A stretch of 64,000 bases of DNA from Acheta domesticus. Lineage: Eukaryota > Arthropoda > Insecta > Orthoptera > Gryllidae. This document shows, one piece after another, positions 55,490 through 64,000 of this stretch. Under the pieces are notes generated by a model, which ran no database searches, was not told the origin of the DNA, and saw only the letters and a list, made by a program, of their open reading frames with translations. Where the stretch lies: the NCBI GenBank assembly GCA_031308135.1, contig JAHLJT010009419.1, positions 33,048,863-33,112,862 on the forward strand. Reading direction: 5' to 3'. Positions within the stretch are counted from its first letter, which is position 1. Every line of letters starts with the position of its first letter. The position numbers and the translations under genes were made by a program.

Positions 55490-57352
55490 ACCGATTTGTA
55501 AAATCGAATAGGCTACTCAGGAATTCTGTGGATAACATTATTGTTGCATCTCGTAATTATTATTTGTAACAATCGATGAAATCAGCGAAAAATGACTGAC
55601 AAAGGTAACTAGTGGTCCTAAAACAGTACTTTCTTTCTCGCCCTTAGTAATGCTTATTATATTACGTATATATATGCGTATTTATACCAGTTTCTCTCGG
55701 AAGTAACACATTTCAGTCATTTTTTGTAAAACTCATTACAAATGGTAGAACATTTGGTGCGAAAACTAAATATTTTCAAGTAAATATCAACACAAATTTG
55801 ACAATTATAACTCCTTTTCAAACAGCTAAATTATGTCACATCATTGAGACGTAATTCACAGAAATTTGCGAGCGCGATGCGGAGTGACATTCTTGCATTC
55901 CAATCTGATAGTCCCTGAAAGCTAGCAATTTTTATTTCATATATTTCAAATAGGTTTAAAATAATTTCTAAAAGATTAATTTAAAAACATATAACAAATG
56001 CTCGAATATAAGAAACGAACAAAGAAATAGGAAATAATATACAAATTCTAACTTACGAAGCATCCTGCTGGAATGATCTCTATTACGTTTACGAAGCGGA
56101 GTCATGTCAGAGCGGGCTATTATGTTTGTCGCGAAATCACACAAAAATATTCATATTTTGAAAAAAAGCAACATGACCTTATTTGAAGATCTGATTTTTA
56201 TGAACACATTTAATTTTTTGTATCTTCACAACTGTAGTTGTGAACAATTTTTTTAATTTTCGCGAAATCAGACAGTTCAACGAACACGAGACATGTACCG
56301 TTCTCTTAAGCGTCCTTTGTGCTATCTAAGGTCCCAACTTAAGAAAAAAATGTGCGATTTTTAAGAAAAAATTGTTTAAAGAAAATAAAAATTGCTTGAC
56401 ACGAAATTTCACAAAAAATACTCATGGTTTTGAAAAATTGAACATTACCTTATTTGAAGATTTTTTGATAAATACATTTCAATAACAAAAAAAAATGTTT
56501 CTTCAAATTGTAGTTGGAGGAAAACGCCGAACCAATTTTGAATTTTTTTCAATTTTCAAAAAATCACGGCTTTCAACCAACATGAGACATACACTATTCT
56601 CTCAAACTTCCTTCAGACTATCCACAAACAAAATTTCCTCAAAAACGATGGAGCCGTTTAAACGAACTGTTTAAACAAAAATTAAAAATTGTCTATATTT
56701 CATGCAAAATTACGCGAAAAATGTCCAAATTTTCGAAAAATTGTACATGATCTTATTTCAAAATGTTTATCAAAATATCTTTAAGGGACCGATTTTATTA
56801 AGGGAAAAATCTCGATCTTTAATACAGTAAAATCTGTCTAAACCGGAAACGATTGGGACAAAAATATCCGGTTTAGGGAGGTTTCCGTTTTGTGCGTTTA
56901 TGACACTTTTTATGTTGATATTTCCGTCCTGAAACTAGTAACATGACTTTATTATAATTATAAAACGTATACTAACATAAAACTCATTTATGGAAAAAAT
57001 CACCAATAAATGAATATTAAAAATAATTATTTTTGACTATTAGGTAAAAAGAAATATTTCATGACTTGTTTATTTAAATAATGTTACTTTTTTCAACATC
57101 AATCTAAGAGTTTTTGCGTTTTAGGTTTCTCTCTTACTAACACCTTTTCAGTTGTTTTTCTAAGTTGAACAATTTTAATATATGTAATTATGTAGAGTTT
57201 TATGTTTTTTCAATAATTGTCAAACTGGTTGTGAAACTCATAAAAGCACATCACCTCACTGGCTAGTGGCTGCACCCGAACTTCTCGCAGACTCTTTCAG
57301 CGCACAATGCGTCACAGCCCAGAGTACTACACTGCAATTTTTCTAACTATGC

Positions 57353-57538
57353 CTCTCAAGCACCCATGGCCACGATGGAGTATCACACGGCATTTCGCGT
57401 CTTTCCCGGTCTGCCGCTGGAAGTCGCATGATCGCAAGCGCTGTTTGATACGGTCGCGATCATTCGATATCTAGCGGCACGACTGAGAAAGACGCGAAAT
57501 ACCGTGACATATTGCATCGTGAAGACGGGCCTTGAGAG
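57353..57538. mobile_element. Foldback MITE nested in the pogo-like element
   Basis: CTCTCAAG on the left mirrors CTTGAGAG on the right. The arms match through cacggcatttcgcgtctttc and gaaagacgcgaaataccgtg and on to the centre (gcatgatcgc / gcgatcattc). One hairpin of about 186 bp. Confidence 0.8.
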
Positions 57539-57584
57539 ACAAGGAAAAATCGTGGTATAGGTCTATCAGACACCCTCGCATGGC

Positions 57585-57770
57585 CTTGAGCAATTCGTCT
57601 GTGGTCTAGGGGTTACGAATGCCAACGCTAGGCAGGGAGACGCGTAAATTGAAGCCATGCCCTTACACCTACCCACGCTTAGAAAGTCGGGAGAGAGGGA
57701 ATTCCCCGACGGCTTACGCCGCCGTGAGGGACAGATGACCTCAAGGTCGAATTCTACGATAACAGCGGGA
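57585..57770 (+). mobile_element. Possible tRNA-derived SINE head
   Basis: tctgtggtctaggggttacg resembles the 5' part and A box of tRNA-Glu, and ggtcgaattctacg further on resembles a B box. The spacing is too large and the acceptor stem is absent, so it is not a tRNA gene; an old SINE is the best guess. Confidence 0.35.
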
Positions 57771-58639
57771 GTCCATTTCCTTCGCTGGGTGGCCACGTGT
57801 GAAACACATAACATGAACAGAGATATTAAAACAGACTTGCAGATGCATTCATTCCAATAAGAGTACTCCCGTCTCTCTGCGAAACTGCATTAAATTAACA
57901 GAAATTCCAGTTTTATGAAGGGTTTTTTCGCCTTGCAGGACATGAAAAGCCGTTCCGTTTCCGCGTTGGGCAGGATTCCGTTTTATGTCGTGTACAAATG
58001 CTATTTAACTTAACGGGCCGGAGAAATGTTCCGGTTAAGGCAGGTTTCCGGCTTGTACAGGTTCCGGTTTAGATAGATTTTACACTCTCTGGATTTTACA
58101 CTCACAGATTATATACTCTCTGGATTTTGCTGGATTTTAGTTGTAGGAAGACGCTGAAAAAAAATTGAATTTTTTCAATTTTCGACAAGTCAGAGTTTTC
58201 AACGAACATGAGACCTGCACCATTATCTTAAACGTTCTTTACACTATCCAGCAATCAAATTAAAATAAAAACGATGGAGCCATATTTTTGAAAATGTACC
58301 AGGGGCTTCATGTAAAGTTTCCCCCAAAATTAAAATATCGATTTCAAATTCAAGGAGCCGCGACATTAGCCAGATCGATCAAGGAATATCATTTTTAGAG
58401 AAAATCGGCTGAACGGTTTGGCCGCTAGCGTTGTTCACATACAGATGGACAGACGTTTTGCCGTCAATCGAATTTTCGCTATCAAGGACACACAAAACGG
58501 ATTGAGGCTACACCACATGATAGATCTTTTGCTACATTTAGCGTATCGATTTGATTATCTCGTTGCCAGGGCCCTGTAATAAGAGTTTTTCTGCCGAAAA
58601 TTAGACGTTTTTCCGCAGCATTACGTAACTTTGTCGCTT

Positions 58640-60391
58640 TGGCGTAAGCGTCTTTCCAAATTCTTATAACTCTATTGAGCAGCCATCTGTATTAAAGTGC
58701 AATGTTTGCGGGAATTATTAGCGACTGCTTAAAACAGGTTTCACTGTCTAGCAGCAATGTTCCAGCACTTCTGAATTTAACCATGGGTAGTTAGCGAACT
58801 CTCTCTTCATTCAAATATTCTTAAATTGCGGTATATTTTCTGCAATGTTATTATGGTACAAACGGACATACACCTTAGGACAACAAACAAATGCTTTCAA
58901 AATAAAATCAGTGTTTCTTTCTTCACATCCAAGACTTAAAACTTGGAGAAAATAATGCACATATCACATAGTTTTGAAAAAATAAGAAAGCCTGTTATTA
59001 GGTTAAATTAAAGAGAGAAATGAAGGAAAAAGAAAGAAAAGAAAAAAACCTTATGTTAGATTGCAAGAGAGTCTTGCATGTATTTCACTTCTGAAAAGAT
59101 CAACTTTTTTTTGTTGCTAATTGGTGAATTCCATTTTTTCCAAATTTTGCAAGTATTATTGAATAAATAATACATTACCTTCTCCTTCAATAATTTTTTC
59201 TAGGTTTATGTCAGGCATTAGAAAAATGAAAAATTCTGTGTCTAGCATAGAGTATTTAATGATTTATGTATAAGAGACAATTTGTATTGAACTTTCTGTT
59301 GAAAAATCCATTCAATACAAAATCTATACATTTACTCAACAGGTATCTTCAGTACAATAAATTTTATAATAGGCAGTGACGTGAGCTCCTGTTATGTGGT
59401 TATCGTTAAGAAGATATTATCTTCATGTAACACAATTAAACAAATTATACTTCTAACAAATACTGATCAATACCATATGCCATGGTACATGATCATTTTT
59501 TCAATAAAGAAAGCATTTTCACAATGATATTCAGAATAAAGCTCAGAAAAAACATAAGTTTTATAAATATAATTGACATTCTAGCATTTACAAACTACAT
59601 TGCACTCATTACCTGGACAAATTAGCCAGGTAAATTCCTATGACATCTATTCAAATATACATATGTACAATATAACAATAGTGGTTTTCCTCATGTAAGA
59701 TAAATTACACTATTTCACAATATATTACATAGTCTTCACATATGTGTACATATTGCAGCCAAAAACTACAAAAACAAAGTCATGATATTCACATAGTCTA
59801 TATTAGGAATCAAGAGTCCTTAATTTTTCTGTGGTCTGCTCTCAAGACCACAAAAAATAATTTTGAAGCTCATTGCTATAACTTTACGCTCATCCACAAC
59901 AAATGAGAGTCACAGGAATGATAAAAAAAAGTCATTACTTTTCATGAAATAGAGCTACAAAATAAAACAGTATCAACTTCACATTTGAGTATGTTCTATA
60001 CAATGGATATTTAACACAGATCAAATGAAATGGGAAAATATTAAATAAACGGGGGAATGTACAAATTTGTATAACAAAGTTACCCACTAGCCAATTATGT
60101 TTTACAGATTCTGATTGTGGCGGGATGTTGTTCAATATGAACAAAGGAGTCTCTTGTGCAAAACATGATCCCTTTTGCTGTACATCAATTACACTTAAAT
60201 GATCACAACTTCAGTGGGCTGGACAGTAAACATCACAAAACACATAAGATTAATTCTCACATAAAAATATGATACAAGAACACTTTCACATGATCATTTA
60301 AAATTCTTGTAAGTTTGGAACATAATAACAGCTATGTTCCTCAACACTTTGATGACATCAAGCACAAAAAGATCAGTTTTTATAAAAGGTC
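58640..60391 (-). other. Probable 3' flank/3' UTR of the polyhomeotic-like gene
   Basis: This A+T-rich stretch lies directly downstream of the minus-strand stop codon and is largely free of the repeats that fill the rest of the window. Long 3' UTRs are common in this family, so part of it is likely transcribed. No canonical AATAAA on the minus strand was found near the stop, so the end cannot be fixed. Confidence 0.35.
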
Positions 60392-60595
60392 TCACTTTTC
60401 TTTCACATCACACCTCATTGTATCAATTTTTGCACAAATTTTTAAAGCAGGACCAAGCTTCATGGACATTGCTGTCATCAAATGATCCTCTTTCAAGAGC
60501 ATCAATGCTTGACCATCTATTTCTTGTATTGCAAAATCTTCCACATAATCAGAACAACCAGGTAATGTGCGAATGAATTCACAAACTTCTGCAAC
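60392..60595 (-). CDS. ph: Polyhomeotic-like protein, terminal exon (SAM domain)
   Basis: On the minus strand an acceptor (ttatttctttag) precedes 60595. The exon then reads 67 codons in phase 0 to a TGA at 60392-60394. Key residues: VCEFIRTLPGCSDYVEDF, QEIDGQALMLLKEDHLM and KLGPALKICAKID. This is a SAM domain; the QEIDGQALxLLKEDHL and MKLGPALKI blocks are most like polyhomeotic (PHC) proteins, subunits of Polycomb repressive complex 1, where the SAM domain polymerises to compact chromatin. Scm, Sfmbt and L3MBTL have related SAM domains but lack the LLKEDHLM run. The tryptophan that normally opens the domain must lie in the previous exon, outside the window or unrecognised. The clean frame and splice signal argue against a pseudogene. 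Confidence 0.85.
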   Translation of the reverse strand, partial: VAEVCEFIRTLPGCSDYVEDFAIQEIDGQALMLLKEDHLMTAMSMKLGPALKICAKIDTMRCDVKEK

Positions 60596-63500
60596 CTAAA
60601 GAAATAAAAAACACTAATTATTAACATGAAAAATCCTGATATTATGTATCTATAATCTAATAACATAAACAAAGGGCACATTTTGAAGAACATTTTTTCT
60701 TAAAATTACAGTCTAGAAAAAAAATTATTTCAATAACAAATGTGATTTCAATAGCTGTGGTGACAAATAAAAGCTTTCAGTTTCTTCTGTAAAATCTTTT
60801 CTCAGACACATTGTTGGACAGAGACAAAGAGTCATTTCTTTTCTGGTTAAGAAGTTAATTTTCACTTTCCAGAAAGAAACAACTAAGTATCTGTTTCTTT
60901 AATCATATCTGAGAAGTGTATCAATAAGCTTCGTATCTCGATTGAGCAGATATTCACAGTGTTGCAATGACCTCCAAGCAAGATCATGTTGGTTTGACAG
61001 TATCCAACATGCAAGCACTGGTGTATGCAGCAGCATTCTGACATTTGTTTTTTAACTTTTTGCTATAATCTGAGATGGATTTATGTCGTAGACTATTTTT
61101 TTGTGTTTCTGCTCAATAGAAAACTATTATTCCCCCAAAACAAAGATCTGTTTAAATGCTGAAACTAAAATAATTTAAATTTTTACGAAGAATCTTTTTT
61201 CAAAATCTTACACTTGGTTTCATGCATGAGCAGTTTCTGACACAGACTTCCAGAAGAAATTTTTTAACAGATATTGCATTCTTTTATTTATATGTATTAA
61301 AATGAACATGTATTAAAATGAAGATGACAAAACTGAAAATGACAAAAATGGAGAGCCAAAAATAAAGAAGGGTTTATATGATCAATGTGATAGACGAAAA
61401 TTAGTAATATCACAGTTATGTGCTGTAAGTGGAGAAAGTTAACACAAAGGTGAATTAAATATCATTTGTAATAAATGTTATTGCTTTGATTTAGAATATT
61501 CTAATTAAATTTTTAAAATATTACCTTTTGTGGAAATGTGTTTTTCACTAACCAGTAGTCACAAAAATACTTCAAATATTATTTACGAATATTTATGTTT
61601 CTCTTTACATTGTTTTACTTTCAAATTTAGTATAACTTAGATAAAAAATAAGTAAACAATGTATATTATGAAAGAAAACTGTTCAATGCCTGTGTTGTAT
61701 GGAGTCCAGCAAGTGAGCACACCATGTTGCAGATTCTTCCATAAGTGATGAACTGTTGACTGAAATTTAACCTACTGTAAAGTCATAGCATTCTGCTCAT
61801 TGGACACGCACAAGGTGTGCAGCCAGTGAGGGGGAGGGGTTGGACCACTGGCACCAGGCTGGTGGCAACCAGAGCTCTGGGGCCTCTTGGAGGGTGTGGG
61901 CTGGGGATGTGATCTTGGAATGTGGGTGTCAGCTAGTGCTGGGGGGAAGATGTGAGATGGCAGCCTCAGAATGCAGTTGGCCAGTGGGCCCTGTTTAGCA
62001 CCCAGCCCAAAACCTTCATAATGAGGCAGTTTATGAGCAGTTATGTCTGCAGTGTGGAAGACACTGTCATGCGATTCCCGTGATTGGGATGGAATAAACT
62101 ATCAGGGGCATTTGGGTTTGAGATTAATCTCGCTGCAGATGCACTTTGCCACCTGTGAGGGGGTAATTGCAAGCCACGGCTTGCGAGGTGTGGCTTTCAC
62201 CATGAGACAAGAGGCCAGGAGCGGCGCTAGTATTAGCATATTGGGGTTCTCTGGGTCAGAATGAGGGGTTGGAATGTTGCAGAGTGCAGCAGAAAAGGTT
62301 TCCGTAGGAGTGTAAATACTGTAAGAACATGTAATAAATATGTAAAATTTGATAAAATATGTAATATTAGAATGCACTAATTATAAAACACATTTACATA
62401 ATACAAAATTACATTTATAAAAATTTTCCTGAACAAATTTTAAAAATAATACAAATGTTTTAAAAATCATTTGGAGAGTAACAAGTTGATGCACACTTTG
62501 CACCATATAATTTCCCATCAGCAGAAAAAACTTCATCTATTGCTGTCCAGACTAGTTTTGCAGTCAAACTAGATGCAATAGAAGCTATCATACAAACTGG
62601 CGATATCTAAGACCAGCAAACAAACATGGCGATTTCCAAAGTTTCTTGTAAATTAAAGTTAAAGGCCCCTAAACATGGGGCGAGTGATTCTTTTCACACT
62701 CAAAGGTGAAAACGATCTCAGTCACTGACGTGTACTTCCCGCCTGATGCAGGCCACCAGTTGGACAATCCCGCTTTAAACTGTTTTAATAATATTTTCAT
62801 ATAATACTGAAAATTTCTACTAAGCAAGTTCCAAATAAAAAGAAAGTAATCATATGTGTCTGGTTCTTTCATCCACATGTGTAATATGTAAAACAATCTA
62901 TTAAGAATTGAAATTAAATATTTTAAAATATACAAATAAGTTTGATCACAACTCTTCTTGTTGGATGTTCTTTTGGGGCTATGGTTACTTTCCACCCCAA
63001 AATGCAGAGTTGGAGAATCTAATCTGAATGCTCCAAGAAGAGTTGTTCTGAAGAATTCATTTTTTCAGTGTATTATCAGGAGGTTCATTAAAAAAATGTA
63101 CACATTTTTAAGGCAGAGGCAGACAGAGTCAGGGACAGAAAGAGACAGTCAGAGAAACGAAGACAGTCAGAGAGAGGGAGAGGGAAGGAGAAAGAGGGAG
63201 GGGGAGGGAGATGGAGAGTAGGACAGTATCTGCTAGTACTATAAACTATTCATGTTTTGAGATCCTTGACAACACCAATATCCAGATCATATATGAAAAC
63301 CACTATTAGGACATGGAATGAATAATCACACAAAATACAAATAAATAAAGGAATTAGACTTGCCTTCTTTATCTTTAACCTATATCACTTTTTATATTAT
63401 TTTCAAAGATTAATTAAAAAGAAAATGGAAATGAAGAAAACTAGAATAAAATAATAATTTGAAGATAATATTATAATAAGTATTCAAGGAGCATCAACAT

Positions 63501-64000
63501 TAAATTTGACAATTTTTATATATGATACGATATATTTAATTATTGGCATGCAATATATTTGACGATAATATTGCAAGCCAATAATTGTATTAGTTGAACT
63601 CTAATAATTGCCCAGTATGTGGTAACATACTAGCCTAGAACAGATAAGGGACATAACCAAATGCAAATAGGGATCACGCAAAAAGATTTCTGAGAGCATG
63701 ACTTCTTTTAAGACAAAAAACGCAACAGACCAGAGCTCTCAGTTCAAAATAAAAATCATACAAAAAAGTAGACTGACAAAAGGAAGGCAACATTAAGCAA
63801 CTGAGCGAATTTTGGGCAAACCTCAAAGAAAACAGTTGAAAGACAATGATCCTCAGTGGATCGCAAGGGAATCTCTAAGAGAAATTTAGGTGCAAGGATG
63901 ACTAAGCAAAATAATCAACATATTATGTTTTAAATATTCTAGAGAAGAAATGTATAATATATTAAGAAAGAATGATGAACGCATTCCAAAGCAAGTCCTA
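60596..64000. other. A+T-rich DNA upstream of the polyhomeotic-like terminal exon, no exon recognised
   Basis: Expected to be intron of the minus-strand gene. It contains a more G+C-rich patch at about 61780-62290 with stop codons in all minus frames and a GA-rich low-complexity tract at 63110-63220. The FCS zinc finger and HD1 exon typical of polyhomeotic were looked for and not seen. Confidence 0.4.
63110..63222. repeat. GA-rich low-complexity tract
   Basis: agacagtcagagagagggag-type purine repeats; non-coding. Confidence 0.9.

Larger units (their letters stand above)
56825..58086. mobile_element. Non-autonomous pogo/Tigger-like element
   Basis: The left end CAGTAAAATCTGTCTAAACC (preceded by TA) mirrors the right end GGTTTAGATAGATTTTAC. 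The subterminal ggtttccg and ccggttta motifs recur. This end type is typical of pogo/Tigger-like members of Tc1/mariner. No transposase is seen. A palindromic MITE and a tRNA-like SINE head lie inside. Confidence 0.6.
56140..58640 (-). repeat. Copy 8 of the ACTTTCCCGTAT repeat family (reverse, split by insertions)
   Basis: Diverged reverse-strand family sequence at 56140-56822 and again at 58100-58640. The right part includes ggacagacgttttgccgtca and ctgccgaaaatt..cgcagcattacgtaact. The halves are separated by the pogo-like element at 56825-58086. Confidence 0.55.

Noticed and set aside
62478..62607. Possible minus-strand exon of ~49 codons after a ctggtcttag acceptor-like site
   Set aside because: No domain recognised, and it ends in a stop upstream of the polyhomeotic terminal exon; kept only as a note.

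Overview
The window reads as nuclear DNA of an insect. It is A+T-rich, intron-rich and packed with degenerate transposon copies. It carries seven exons of an insect ionotropic chemosensory receptor (IR) and the last exon of a polyhomeotic-type Polycomb gene. No bacterial or viral gene organisation is present. The species cannot be named from the sequence alone. Almost all short ORFs here are chance frames in repeats or shadows of G+C-rich exons.

Gene 1 (+ strand, 15422-50675) is an IR, probably of the IR75 group. Seven exons join with intact GT/AG borders and compatible phases (0,2,2,1,0,2) into 1557 nt, or 518 codons plus stop. They encode the end of the amino-terminal region, the split ligand-binding domain (S1, S2), the pore loop with a QQG motif, the third membrane segment with an SYSAEL motif, and the last membrane helix. 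The 5' end of the gene is not seen. Five exons are extremely G+C-rich and alanine-rich, while two short S1 exons are A+T-rich like the introns. The last intron is about 21.3 kb and full of repeats.

Gene 2 (- strand, 60392-60595) is the terminal exon of a polyhomeotic-like gene, encoding a SAM domain. It converges tail-to-tail on the IR gene. Its upstream exons lie beyond the right edge or are not recognisable.

The rest is mobile and repetitive DNA. Region by region: 1-15 kb has foldback MITEs, a G+C-rich island with a heat-shock-element-like motif, a deleted Tc1-like transposase, small hAT-type elements and a tRNA-derived SINE. 15-29 kb is the compact part of the IR gene with MITEs, a hAT-like element with 8-bp target duplications, and a 41-bp minisatellite that resembles the splice acceptor of the exon it precedes. 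29-50 kb is the giant intron: a retroelement copy with an (AATC)n tail, a 13-bp satellite, mariner and Tc1 relics, a 3.4-kb inverted-repeat element, a 355-bp tandem duplication and a tandemly triplicated transposon end beside the last exon. 50-58.6 kb holds a TIR element in the IR 3' flank and several copies of a non-coding ~1.5-kb repeat family with ends ACTTTCCCGTAT/ATACGGGAAAGT, one of them split by a pogo-like element. 58.6-64 kb is quieter A+T-rich DNA around the polyhomeotic exon.

The most unusual signals are the minisatellite built from copies of an IR splice acceptor/exon edge, the repeated occurrence of mobile elements directly against IR splice acceptors and the 3' end, and the eight-copy repeat family with internal ~300-bp subunits.
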